64,000 nucleotides of DNA. It comes from an uncultured Thiothrix sp. (GTDB taxonomy: Bacteria; Pseudomonadota; Gammaproteobacteria; Poriferisulfidales; GCA-002705445). Under the pieces are notes generated by a model. It searched no databases and was not told the origin of the DNA. It saw only the letters and a program-made list of their open reading frames with translations. Below are positions 25,623 to 34,267 of this stretch, one piece after another. The position numbers and the translations under genes are program-made. The stretch is from contig CACJPG010000001.1 of the NCBI GenBank assembly GCA_902595225.1, forward strand, positions 67,583-131,582, given 5' to 3'. Positions within the stretch are counted from its first letter, which is position 1, and every line of letters starts with the position of its first letter.

Positions 25623-27005
25623 TCAAGTAACCAAAGATTTTGCAACTCCTATTCGTTGTATACAAGATTTTTTACCCAATAAAAACATTGTCTTATCTAT
25701 TGAAGGCGAGGAAAGCGAGCCAGTAAGAAGAACCCTAACTGGCTTTGCAAACTCGGGGAGTTTAAGGCCAAGATCTACCATAGCGTTTTCTACAAGATCG
25801 TTAACAGCCTCTAATGTCCAATTATTCTGGTTTTCTAAACTTTTTAAAAGATAATCGAAAATCGGAAGGTTATCTTTAGTAATAAACTTGTCCCTTAGCT
25901 TTTCATCAATTTGCACTTTATCAGATATAAAAAATTTACTTTCATCTGCAATTTCACGAATCGTTTTACATCTATCTCTTTGAGCATCAATAATCTCTAA
26001 TATTTTTTCTTCACCAAGTGCTTCAAACTCATTTGATATGTATAAAAATTCCTTATATAAATCATATACTTCTGACTCTTTTATAAAATATTTATTAATA
26101 TTATAAAGTTTTTTATAATCAAAAATAGAAGATGATTTATTCAATTTTTCAAGATTAAACAGATGAATTAACTCTTCAATGGTAAATTTTTCTTTGTCAC
26201 CACTTGCCCAGCCTAATCTTGCTAAGTAATTGATCATTGCCAGTGGAAGGAAACCTTCTTTTCTAAAATCATAAGTGCTTGTGGCACCATGTCTTTTCGA
26301 TAACCTTTTTCTATCCTCTCCTAAAATCAAAGGTATATGTGTGTATATTGGTCTATCAATTCCTAATGCGTCAATAATATGCGCCTGCCTAAAGGTATTA
26401 TTTACATGGTCATCTCCTCTAATTACATTTGTAACCATCATATCTACATCATCCACAACTACCGTAAGATTATATGTTGGTGAGCCATCAGCTCTTTGAA
26501 TAATTAGGTCATCTAATTCCTCATTATTGACTGTAACTTCACCTTTTAAAGTATCTTTTATACAAATTTTACCATCTAAAGGTGTTTTAAAGCGTACCAC
26601 CGAGCCTGGCTCATTATCTAAATTTTTATCTCTATTTCTTCCATCATACTTAGGCTTTATGCCTTTTTCCTGTTGCTCTTGTCTAAGAAAATCAAGTTCT
26701 TTTTTTGTACAATTACAATAATATGCTAGATTTTTTTCAAGTAATTTATCAATTATTTCCTTGTACCTGTCTTCTCTGTCGCTTTGGTATATTACTTCTT
26801 TATCAGGATTTATTCCAAGCCATTCCAGAGAGTCTAGAATATTCTCGACATACTTCATTTCTGATCTTGCTTTGTCTGTATCCTCAATCCTCAGGAGAAA
26901 TAAGCCGTCATTACTCTTCGCAAAAAGCCAATTGAAAAGAGCAGTTCTAGCACCGCCAATATGCAAGTATCCTGTCGGGCTTGGAGCAAATCTTGTTATA
27001 ACCAT
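25623..27005 (-). CDS. gltX: Glutamyl-tRNA synthetase
   Basis: A class I aminoacyl-tRNA synthetase charging tRNA-Glu. RFAPSPTGYLHIGGARTALF contains the HIGH-type motif, and KRLSKRHGATS is the KMSKS motif. A CNCTKKELDF segment near residue 120 is a remnant of the zinc-binding region. The track ORF starts 17 codons earlier; I place the start at ATG 27005 (MVITRFAPSPTG), which follows AAGGTAAT and matches family N-termini, giving 460 aa. It lies directly upstream of tRNA-Glu and is divergent from zapE. Confidence 0.96.
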   Translation of the reverse strand: MVITRFAPSPTGYLHIGGARTALFNWLFAKSNDGLFLLRIEDTDKARSEMKYVENILDSLEWLGINPDKEVIYQSDREDRYKEIIDKLLEKNLAYYCNCTKKELDFLRQEQQEKGIKPKYDGRNRDKNLDNEPGSVVRFKTPLDGKICIKDTLKGEVTVNNEELDDLIIQRADGSPTYNLTVVVDDVDMMVTNVIRGDDHVNNTFRQAHIIDALGIDRPIYTHIPLILGEDRKRLSKRHGATSTYDFRKEGFLPLAMINYLARLGWASGDKEKFTIEELIHLFNLEKLNKSSSIFDYKKLYNINKYFIKESEVYDLYKEFLYISNEFEALGEEKILEIIDAQRDRCKTIREIADESKFFISDKVQIDEKLRDKFITKDNLPIFDYLLKSLENQNNWTLEAVNDLVENAMVDLGLKLPEFAKPVRVLLTGSLSSPSIDKTMFLLGKKSCIQRIGVAKSLVT

Positions 27006-27076
27006 TATTATTACCTTGAAAAATAAGTATAAGGACTGTATTTTAATTTCTTTCAATCATAGATTGTAATCATATT

Positions 27077-28198
27077 ATGTTAATTGATGAATATAAAGCC
27101 CTCAGTGCTAGGAATGATTTTTTTTTAGATGCTGAGCAAGAAAAAGCTATTAACAAATTTCAAGAACTTTACAACAAGATTATAGGTCTAAAGGGTTCAA
27201 GTAATTCTATATTAGGCAATATAGGGTTAAATCTTTTTAACAGTAGCTCAAAAAAGACTGGTAAAGGAATATATCTTCACGGAGGTGTTGGAATTGGAAA
27301 AACTTTTATAATGGATATGTTTTATAAGGAACTTCCGATAAATAATAAAAAAAGAATACACTTTCATAGATTTATGAATGATATTCATGAAAAACTCAAT
27401 AATATAAAAAATATAGAAAACCCAATAGATCTAGTTGCAAATGAAATATCAAATAATATACAAGTTTTATGCTTAGATGAATTTATAATAAATGATATTG
27501 CAGATGCAATGATTCTTGGTGAACTTCTAAAAGGTTTATTTGCAAATAATGTTATTGTTATTTTTACATCAAATACCGAGCCAAAAAATTTGTACAAGGA
27601 CGGATTACAAAGAGAAAAATTCTTATATGCAATAGATTTAATTGAAAAACATACTGAAGTTATTCATTTGCAAGGCAAAAAGGACTATAGACTTCTAAAA
27701 TTTGGCAATGTTAGAACCTACCATTATCCTTGTAATGATCAATCTGACATAAATATGCAACAATATTTCTCTTCAATATCTCCTGATTGGTTTAATTGGT
27801 TTACAAGGAAACCTGTATTTGAGGGAGCAACAATAAGAATTAATGATAGAGATATTGATGTAAGATTTTTATCGTCAAACACAGTATGGTTTAAATTTAA
27901 AGTTATTTGTGGAAATGGGCGATCACAAAATGATTATATAGAAATATCAAAAATATATAAAAATGTTTTTATATCTGATGTACCAAAATTAAATGAATCT
28001 TATATCGATGAAGCTAGAAGATTTATAAACTTGATTGATGAATTTTACGATAGACATGTTAAAGTAATTATCTCTGCAGAAACTTCAATAGAAGACCTTT
28101 GTAATATTAAAAAAATTAATAATGATTTTAAGAGGACAAAAAGTAGATTAAAAGAAATGCAATCAGATGAATATATGAAAAAACAACATAAACAATAA
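27077..28198 (+). CDS. zapE: Cell division ATPase ZapE (AFG1 family)
   Basis: A 373-aa AFG1/ZapE AAA-type ATPase; in E. coli ZapE acts at the division ring. Walker A is GIYLHGGVGIGKT near residue 74, followed by RIHFHRFMNDIHEKL, and Walker B is VLCLDEFIINDIADAMIL. The FTSNTEPKNLYKDGLQREKF stretch is highly typical. In gammaproteobacteria zapE is commonly near rplM/rpsI; here it is followed 14 nt later by mdh. No clear Shine-Dalgarno is visible before the ATG. Confidence 0.93.
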   Translation: MLIDEYKALSARNDFFLDAEQEKAINKFQELYNKIIGLKGSSNSILGNIGLNLFNSSSKKTGKGIYLHGGVGIGKTFIMDMFYKELPINNKKRIHFHRFMNDIHEKLNNIKNIENPIDLVANEISNNIQVLCLDEFIINDIADAMILGELLKGLFANNVIVIFTSNTEPKNLYKDGLQREKFLYAIDLIEKHTEVIHLQGKKDYRLLKFGNVRTYHYPCNDQSDINMQQYFSSISPDWFNWFTRKPVFEGATIRINDRDIDVRFLSSNTVWFKFKVICGNGRSQNDYIEISKIYKNVFISDVPKLNESYIDEARRFINLIDEFYDRHVKVIISAETSIEDLCNIKKINNDFKRTKSRLKEMQSDEYMKKQHKQ

Positions 28199-28212
28199 TT
28201 ATAGGGGTGATA

Positions 28213-29190
28213 ATGAATAAACCAGTAAATGTTTCAATAACAGGAGCTGCAGGAAATATTGCTTATTCAGCGATTTTTAGAATAGCTTCAGGCCAAATGC
28301 TTGGAAATGATCAACCAATTAATCTAAAGCTGATCGATATTGAGCCAGCAATGAATGCATTGAAAGGTGTAAAGTTTGAATTAGAAGACTGTGCATTTCC
28401 ATTGTTAAATTCTATTACAGTTACTCATGATCTAGGTGAGGGTTTTGGCGATTGTGATTATGCCCTTTTAATAGGAGCAAAGCCACGTTCAAAAGGAATG
28501 GAAAGGAAAGATCTTCTCAAAGATAATGGGAAAATCTTTCAACCTCAAGGCAAGGCTTTGAACAATAATGCCAAATCTTCTGTAAAGGTTCTGGTTGTAG
28601 GAAATCCTGCAAATACAAACGCTTTAATAGCAATGCACAATGCGCCAAATATTGATCCTCATCAATTCACCTCCATGATGAGATTAGATCATGATCGTTC
28701 AAAGGCCCAAGTTGCATTGAAATATAAAGTACAAATTAATGATGTGAAAAAAATTATTGTTTGGGGTAATCATTCAAATACGCAAGTACCTGATTTATCA
28801 AAGACAGAGGTAAAAGGTGAAGAGATTAAAGAAGTCATGAATACTGATTGGTATGTAAATGAGTTTATGCCAAGAATTCAAAAACGTGGTGCAGAGATTA
28901 TAGAAGCAAGAGGTTTGTCCTCAGCTGCATCTGCCGCAAATGCAGCTGTCTCACACATGAGGGACTGGGCAGCAGGAAGCAGTGATTGGCTAAGTATAGG
29001 TCAAATTTCAAACAATAATACATTTGGTATTACAAACAATATAATGTTCTCATTTCCATCTAGATGTAGCGGCGGAGTTTTTGAGATAGTAAATGAATTA
29101 GAAATGTCAGATTCAATTGAGAGTCTAATAAAAAAAACCGAATCTGAATTAGTTCAAGAAAGAGATTCTGTATTAGAATTATTGAAATAA
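28213..29190 (+). CDS. mdh: Malate dehydrogenase
   Basis: Interconverts malate and oxaloacetate with NAD in the TCA cycle. The [19 protein letters not shown] loop binds [19 protein letters not shown]-type and [13 protein letters not shown] segments carry the catalytic Asp/His. The type is the ~325-aa form found in Burkholderia and many marine bacteria, not the E. coli 312-aa type. The track starts at GTG 28207, but that GTG overlaps the AGGGGTG ribosome binding site; ATG 28213 is the better start (325 aa). Citrate synthase and succinate dehydrogenase also lie in this window. Confidence 0.95.
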   Translation: MNKPVNVSITGAAGNIAYSAIFRIASGQMLGNDQPINLKLIDIEPAMNALKGVKFELEDCAFPLLNSITVTHDLGEGFGDCDYALLIGAKPRSKGMERKDLLKDNGKIFQPQGKALNNNAKSSVKVLVVGNPANTNALIAMHNAPNIDPHQFTSMMRLDHDRSKAQVALKYKVQINDVKKIIVWGNHSNTQVPDLSKTEVKGEEIKEVMNTDWYVNEFMPRIQKRGAEIIEARGLSSAASAANAAVSHMRDWAAGSSDWLSIGQISNNNTFGITNNIMFSFPSRCSGGVFEIVNELEMSDSIESLIKKTESELVQERDSVLELLK

Positions 29191-29200
29191 ATTTATATTA

Positions 29201-29237
29201 TCCCTAAAGCTTTATTTGTTATATAGAACTTTAGGGT
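29201..29237. terminator. Hairpin between convergent mdh and hydrolase genes
   Basis: CCCTAAAG at 29202-29209 pairs with CTTTAGGG at 29229-29236 across a 19-nt AT-rich loop. It lies in the 63-bp gap between two convergent genes, so a bidirectional terminator is plausible. No long U-tract follows on either strand, so efficiency is uncertain. Confidence 0.4.
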
Positions 29238-29253
29238 AATAGCATTTAACAAA

Positions 29254-30120
29254 TTACAGATTAACCCCTTCCCATTCAGTTATAAAGTCTTCGATATATG
29301 CTGATACAACATCTGGTCTATCCTCTTGAGACCAATGACCTGCTCTCTCGATAAATTGTAATCTTACTGGTCCGCCAATATCTTGTTTTAGTCTTTCACC
29401 AGATTCTTTTGGCATCCAAGCATCATGTAGAGCCCAAAAAACTGCTGTTGGGCAAGTTATTTTCTTATGATCAACTGCCAGTGTTTCAGCATTAGTTGGT
29501 TGCGAACAAATTTTTACTAAAGACTTAAAGCCATGTAAGCCATCACGACCCCAATGGCATAAATAATTTTCTTTAACATTTTTATCAGTAAATGCGATCT
29601 TATCATGACTACCTGTTCGCATTAGACCAGCGAACTGTGCGACCGCACCAGGCATTGCAGCAGCAAGAACATCATCGCTAGCTCCCACTAAACCATTAAA
29701 GGCTTCAACCTCCAAAACGGGCCAGTAATCATAAGCAACTGGGTTTAATAATACTAATCTGCTTATATAATCACAGTATTTCGAAGCAAAAATTTGACAA
29801 ACTCCCCCACCATGATCATGACCTACAAGAATAACTTTACCTTTAATTCCTAGTTCTTCAATTACTCCCTTGATTGCTTCTGCTTGATTATTAAAAGTGT
29901 GTTCAAAATCATCCAACGGCATAGAAGACTGACCATATCCAACCATATCCATGGCATATGAGTGAAACTTATTTTCCAAGTTTTTTTGAACATGTCTCCA
30001 AAGTCTTGCATTTGTTGGAATGCCATGAACAAAAAGAATTGGAGCGCCTTTGTTGCCTTTCCCATACTCCTCAAGATGAATCTCTAAGTCCTGATCGCAC
30101 GCTTTAATTTTTACCTTCAT
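29254..30120 (-). CDS. Alpha/beta hydrolase with Asp nucleophile (haloalkane dehalogenase/epoxide hydrolase class)
   Basis: A 288-aa cytoplasmic alpha/beta hydrolase. FVHGIPTNARLWRHV is the oxyanion segment. The nucleophile elbow reads VGHDHGGG, with Asp where esterases have Ser, as in haloalkane dehalogenases, haloacetate dehalogenases and epoxide hydrolases. The His is in RAGHWSQEDRP and an acid in ALHDAWMP. The residue after the nucleophile is His, not the Trp of haloalkane dehalogenases or Arg of fluoroacetate dehalogenase, so the substrate is open. The start at ATG 30120 follows GGGGAG; the track's upstream ATG 30138 is less likely. Confidence 0.85.
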   Translation of the reverse strand: MKVKIKACDQDLEIHLEEYGKGNKGAPILFVHGIPTNARLWRHVQKNLENKFHSYAMDMVGYGQSSMPLDDFEHTFNNQAEAIKGVIEELGIKGKVILVGHDHGGGVCQIFASKYCDYISRLVLLNPVAYDYWPVLEVEAFNGLVGASDDVLAAAMPGAVAQFAGLMRTGSHDKIAFTDKNVKENYLCHWGRDGLHGFKSLVKICSQPTNAETLAVDHKKITCPTAVFWALHDAWMPKESGERLKQDIGGPVRLQFIERAGHWSQEDRPDVVSAYIEDFITEWEGVNL

Positions 30121-30202
30121 TAGATTTTCTCCCCACAAAACATTGTTTTTATTTATATTTATGTTTATATATTACATATTTTATTAAATAACTCAAATAA
30201 GC

Positions 30203-30643
30203 ATGATATACGCTATTTCTGCAATTATACTTGTTTTTTCAATTATTTATATATTGAGAAGATTTAAAAACAACTCTCAAAGAATATTTTTCTTATTAGC
30301 AATTATTGTAATTGCCTTAGTTTTGACCGGAAGAGCTCACTGGATATCAGCATTGGTTGTTGCTCTTATACCTTTAGCCAAAAAACTATTTCTAATTTTA
30401 AGGTATCTTCCACTCATTAGACGATTCACATCTTATTATAAACAGAGTAATAAGAATCAAAGAAGTCAAAACATGTCAGCTCAAGAGGCAGCAGAAATTT
30501 TAGGCGTTGATGAAAATGCATCAGATGAAGAAATAATCTTTGCTCATAAAAAAGCCATGCAAAAAAATCATCCTGATAAAGGAGGGTCAAAAGAAATGGC
30601 ATCGAAGATCAATGCTGCAAAAGATAGATTGCTAAACAAATAA
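30203..30643 (+). CDS. Membrane-anchored J-domain protein
   Basis: A 146-aa protein with two N-terminal hydrophobic segments (MIYAISAIILVFSIIYIL and FFLLAIIVIALVLTG) and a C-terminal J domain. The J domain starts at MSAQEAAEILGVDENASDEEI and has the HPD motif in KNHPDKGGSKEMA, so it should stimulate DnaK at the membrane. The layout resembles Tim14/Pam18-like bacterial DnaJ proteins. It is divergent from the hydrolase and convergent with moeB. The specific client is unknown. Confidence 0.88.
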   Translation: MIYAISAIILVFSIIYILRRFKNNSQRIFFLLAIIVIALVLTGRAHWISALVVALIPLAKKLFLILRYLPLIRRFTSYYKQSNKNQRSQNMSAQEAAEILGVDENASDEEIIFAHKKAMQKNHPDKGGSKEMASKINAAKDRLLNK

Positions 30644-30653
30644 CTTAATAATG

Positions 30654-31403
30654 CTATTCACAAACTTTGCAACCTGGGTTATTACTAGTTTTTATAATGT
30701 CTACTGAAAGATTAAGCCCATTAACAATGAATAATTTCTTATCAAATGAAGATTTATTACCTGTTATAATATTTATGCATTCCATAGCCATCATTGAACT
30801 TATCATACCAACGAGAGGTGCTAATACTCCAGAGTCAGAGCAGCTATTTGTATCAATGAGATTTTCATATGTGCATTCATAACAAGGACTATCATTTGTT
30901 ATCACTGAGGTAAGTTGGCCAGTATACCCTTCAACTGCTCCTATAATTAACTTTCTCTTATTCTTAACACAAGCTTTATTTATAATTTTTCTAACTTCAA
31001 AATTGTCAGTACCATCAAGTACAATATCGGAATTTTTTATAATTTCTTCAACGTCAGTCAAAGTTTCAATCTTTTTTTTAAATTTTTTTATTTGTAAATT
31101 TTTAAATTTATTATTTAAGAAATTTTCAATAGAATCTACTTTCAGTGAGCCTACATCTTCAGAAGAAAAATTAATTTGTCTTTGTAAGTTTGTCTCTTCA
31201 ACAACATCAAAATCAACAATATTTATCTTTTTTATTCCAGAGGACGCAATATAAGTCGAAAGTAAATTACCTAAACCGCCTAGGCCAAATATTGTTACTT
31301 CTGCACAATTAAGTTTCTGTTGTCCTTCTATTCCGATTGTTGGCAGTAATATGTGTTTGGAGAAAAAAAGAAGATCTTTATCATTTAAATAACTAAATTC
31401 CAT
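30654..31403 (-). CDS. moeB: Molybdopterin-synthase adenylyltransferase MoeB (HesA/MoeB/ThiF family)
   Basis: A 249-aa E1-like enzyme that adenylates the C-terminus of a sulfur-carrier protein. The nucleotide loop GLGGLGNLLSTYIAS is near residue 36 and NIVDFDVVEETNLQRQ follows. The zinc-binding CxxC pairs are PCYEC and CKVC at the very C-terminus. It could be MoeB (molybdopterin) or ThiF (thiamine); I favour MoeB because mobA and mobB lie about 0.4 kb away. It starts 2 nt after the DUF1244 stop and is co-directional with that gene. Confidence 0.85.
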   Translation of the reverse strand: MEFSYLNDKDLLFFSKHILLPTIGIEGQQKLNCAEVTIFGLGGLGNLLSTYIASSGIKKINIVDFDVVEETNLQRQINFSSEDVGSLKVDSIENFLNNKFKNLQIKKFKKKIETLTDVEEIIKNSDIVLDGTDNFEVRKIINKACVKNKRKLIIGAVEGYTGQLTSVITNDSPCYECTYENLIDTNSCSDSGVLAPLVGMISSMMAMECINIITGNKSSFDKKLFIVNGLNLSVDIIKTSNNPGCKVCE

Positions 31404-31405
31404 AT

Positions 31406-31705
31406 TTATTTTTTCTTTGCATTAAACTTATCAAGTTGTTCCTTTGTTGCTTCTTTTTGATATTTCTTTTTCCATTCATCATATGGCATCCCATAAACAA
31501 TCTCTCTTGCTTCATCATATGATATTTCAATACCCTTTTCTTTAGCTGCTGAAACATACCATTTTGATAAACAATTTCTACAAAAGTCTGCAAGATTCAT
31601 CAACTCAATATTTTGAACTTCCGTTTTATCTTGTAAGTGTTTAATTAATGTAATAAACACATCTGACTGGATTTCCATCTTTAAACTATTATTGATATCA
31701 TTCAT
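31406..31705 (-). CDS. DUF1244 family protein
   Basis: A 99-aa protein matching DUF1244: LIKHLQDKTEVQNIELMNLA, then FCRNCLSKWYVSAAKEKGIE with a conserved CxxC, and DEAREIVYGMPYDEWKKKYQ. The family is widespread in proteobacteria, and a metal-binding or redox role for the CxxC is possible but not shown. It is transcribed with moeB (2-nt gap) and is divergent from mobA with a 72-bp gap. Confidence 0.93.
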   Translation of the reverse strand: MNDINNSLKMEIQSDVFITLIKHLQDKTEVQNIELMNLADFCRNCLSKWYVSAAKEKGIEISYDEAREIVYGMPYDEWKKKYQKEATKEQLDKFNAKKK

Positions 31706-31777
31706 AATAATATAACTCCATTATTTTTAAGCTTATTCTATTATAAGATATTATTTTAATTTTCTACAGAGGTGTTT

Positions 31778-32359
31778 GTGATTTGTAAAGATGATCTTAC
31801 AATTGGTATTTTAGCTGGAGGCAAAGCGACAAGAATGGGTAATAATGATAAAGGCCTAATAAATGTCGGCGGAACTCCATTTGTTGAAATCCTTATTAAT
31901 AAAATTATTCCTCACTCAAAAGATATCATCATTAACGCTAACAGAAATATTTCTCAATACAAAAAGTATAACTATCCTGTAGTTGAGGATGAGATTAAAG
32001 GCTTTAAAGGACCATTATCTGGTATATATTCAATGCTAAAAGCCACGAAAAAAGATTATCTTTTCACACTACCATGTGATTGCCCAAATTTCTCATGGGA
32101 AATTATTGAAACTTTTCTTAAGAATAAAAAAAGTAATGAGTTATGTATAGCGCATAATAATTTAAGATCACAGCCTGTATTTATGCTTATTTCAAAATTA
32201 AAACTAAAATCACTAGAAAACTACCTTAAAAATGGCGAAAGAAAAATAGACATATGGTATAAAAAAAATGGCTATGAATATATATATTTTGATAAAAATT
32301 CAAACTTTTTTGAGAATATAAATACAATGGAGCAATTAAAAGAATATAATGAAAAATAA
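31778..32359 (+). CDS. mobA: Molybdenum cofactor guanylyltransferase
   Basis: MobA joins GMP to molybdopterin to make the MGD form of the cofactor. The nucleotidyltransferase signature IGILAGGKATRMGNNDKGL is at the N-terminus, followed by VVEDEIKGFKGPLSGIYSML and LPCDCPNFSWEI. Length is about 193 aa. The track starts at GTG 31772; GTG 31778 has better spacing from GAGG, and both are non-ATG starts. It overlaps mobB by 11 nt. Confidence 0.92.
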   Translation: MICKDDLTIGILAGGKATRMGNNDKGLINVGGTPFVEILINKIIPHSKDIIINANRNISQYKKYNYPVVEDEIKGFKGPLSGIYSMLKATKKDYLFTLPCDCPNFSWEIIETFLKNKKSNELCIAHNNLRSQPVFMLISKLKLKSLENYLKNGERKIDIWYKKNGYEYIYFDKNSNFFENINTMEQLKEYNEK

Positions 32360-32867
32360 TAAAATAATTGGTTTCGCTGCTTTTAGTGGAACTGGCAAAA
32401 CGACTTTAATAAAAAAGATTGTTGCCTTACTGAGTGAGAAAAATTATAAGGTTTCTGTTATAAAACATGCTCATCACGAGTTTGATTTAGATAAACCTGG
32501 TAAAGATAGTTATGAAATTAGAAAGTCAGGAGCAGAAAATATCTTAATATCGTCTTCTAAAAGATGGGCCTTAATCCATGAGAATAAAGAAAATGATGAG
32601 TTGAAACTTGAAGACTTACTAAGCATACTTGAAAATATTAAAACTGACATAATTTTAGTTGAGGGCTTTAAAAAAGAAAATTTTCCCAAAATAGAACTTT
32701 ATAGAAAAGATATAGGTAAAGAAATCCTTTTTTACAATGATAGTAATATTATTGCTATAGCTACTGATGAAAATATTAAAATAGAAAATAATATTCATAA
32801 GTTAAATCTAAATGATCCTCAGCAAATTGTTGATTACATAATAAATTTTTTGTCGTTAAATAAATAA
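32349..32867 (+). CDS. mobB: Molybdopterin-guanine dinucleotide biosynthesis protein B
   Basis: A 172-aa GTP-binding accessory protein of MGD synthesis. The P-loop FAAFSGTGKTTLIKKIVALL starts at residue 9; VIKHAHHEFDLDKPGKDSY and ILVEGFKKENFPKIELYR are family-typical. It overlaps mobA by 11 nt, so both are translated together. With moeB it indicates an active molybdoenzyme such as a formate dehydrogenase elsewhere in the genome, which would suit a C1-oxidising organism (inference). Confidence 0.93.
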   Translation: MKNNKIIGFAAFSGTGKTTLIKKIVALLSEKNYKVSVIKHAHHEFDLDKPGKDSYEIRKSGAENILISSSKRWALIHENKENDELKLEDLLSILENIKTDIILVEGFKKENFPKIELYRKDIGKEILFYNDSNIIAIATDENIKIENNIHKLNLNDPQQIVDYIINFLSLNK

Positions 32868-32900
32868 ATATTTAATAACTTATAAAAACAAGCTCTTTAT

Positions 32901-32918
32901 GCTATTATTAATAATAGC
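32901..32918. promoter_or_regulatory. 18-bp perfect palindrome upstream of gltA
   Basis: GCTATTATTAATAATAGC is a perfect 9+9 palindrome in the 101-bp gap between mobB and gltA. It begins 68 bp before the gltA ATG, a suitable position for an operator, and lacks a U-tract, so it is less like a terminator. AT-rich palindromes arise easily by chance in this genome. Confidence 0.35.
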
Positions 32919-32968
32919 AATTTGTGACGTTTTCGAATGTATTAACCTCTTAATTTATAAAAAGTTAT

Positions 32969-34267
32969 ATGGCTGATAAGAAAATTACAATTAAGGATGG
33001 ACAATCTGACAATGAAATTGATCTGCCAGTTTTAGACTCTATATTAGGACCAAATGTTGTTGATATTAGAGCTCTTGAAAAAAACTTAGGCTATCTGTCT
33101 CATGACCCAGGCTTTATAGCTACTTCAAGCTGTGAGAGCAAAATAACATTCATAGATGGAAACGAAGGTAAATTATGGTATAGGGGCTATCCGATTGAAG
33201 AGCTTGCTGAGAAAAGTAATTTTTTAGAAACAACATACCTGCTTTTAAATGACAAATTACCTAGTAAAAATGAACTCAAATCCTTTTCTGATGACATTAA
33301 AAGTGGTTACAATGTTGACAGGTCTGTTTTAAAAATTATTGAGGTTTTCGATAAAGATAGTCATCCAATGGCAATTATGACAGCATGTCTAAGCTATTTA
33401 TCTGCTAAATATCACCGAGATTTAAATATACAAAATAAAAATTATAGGTATAAATCTACAATAAATCTTATTTCAGGTGTGCCTATAATTTCAGCTTGGA
33501 TTTTAAATTTTATTCTAGGACAAAGTTTTAAAGATTCCGACAAAACATTATCAATTGCAGAAAACTTTATTAACATGGCATTTCCAAAGCTCAATGATGA
33601 ACAAAAAAAATTATCTGCAAGAGCAATGGACGTTATATTTTTGCTCCATGCAGATCATGAACAGAATGCCTCTACATCTACAGTTAGACTCTCAGGAAGC
33701 TCAGAAACAAGCCCATACGCAGCAATAGCAGCTGGTATATCAACCCTCTGGGGGCCAACTCATGGTGGAGCTAATGAGGCAGTAATCAATATGCTCGAGG
33801 AGATAAAAAATTCTGACAAAGATGTTGAGTTTTATATAGACCAAGCAAAAGATAAAGATAATCCATTTAGACTTATGGGTTTCGGTCATAGAATATACAA
33901 AAATTACGATCCAAGAGCTAAGATTATACAAAAAATTGCTCATGAATACCTTGAAACACTTGATAAAGATAACCCCAACAAACCTTTATTTGACATTGCA
34001 ATGAAATTAGAAAAATACGCTCTTGAGGATGAATATTTTGTAACAAGGAAACTTTATCCGAATGTTGATTTCTATTCTGGTATAGTACTAAAAGCAATTG
34101 GTGTTCCTCAAAGCATGTATACTGTTATTTTTGCTTTAGCTAGAACAGTAGGCTGGGTTGCTCATTGGAATGAAATGCTTGAGGATAAAAATTTCAGAAT
34201 AGGAAGGCCAAGACAACTCTATACTGGAAAAAACAAAACTAGTTATGTTGATATAAACGAACGTTAG
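32969..34267 (+). CDS. gltA: Citrate synthase (type II, hexameric)
   Basis: Condenses oxaloacetate with acetyl-CoA in the TCA cycle. The 432-aa protein has the extra N-terminal domain of NADH-sensitive type II enzymes (SCESKITFIDGNEGKLWYRG). Catalytic residues are visible: LWGPTHGGANEAV with the first His, GFGHRIYKNYDPRA with the second, and VDFYSGIVL with the Asp. The C-terminal WNEMLEDKNFRIGRPRQLY is typical. Its TAG shares bases with the convergent metX stop (TTAG). A palindrome lies in its upstream gap. Confidence 0.96.
   Translation: MADKKITIKDGQSDNEIDLPVLDSILGPNVVDIRALEKNLGYLSHDPGFIATSSCESKITFIDGNEGKLWYRGYPIEELAEKSNFLETTYLLLNDKLPSKNELKSFSDDIKSGYNVDRSVLKIIEVFDKDSHPMAIMTACLSYLSAKYHRDLNIQNKNYRYKSTINLISGVPIISAWILNFILGQSFKDSDKTLSIAENFINMAFPKLNDEQKKLSARAMDVIFLLHADHEQNASTSTVRLSGSSETSPYAAIAAGISTLWGPTHGGANEAVINMLEEIKNSDKDVEFYIDQAKDKDNPFRLMGFGHRIYKNYDPRAKIIQKIAHEYLETLDKDNPNKPLFDIAMKLEKYALEDEYFVTRKLYPNVDFYSGIVLKAIGVPQSMYTVIFALARTVGWVAHWNEMLEDKNFRIGRPRQLYTGKNKTSYVDINER

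Noticed and set aside
28207-28212. GTG 28207 as the mdh start
   Set aside because: It overlaps the AGGGGTG ribosome binding site; ATG 28213 has proper spacing and matches family N-termini.
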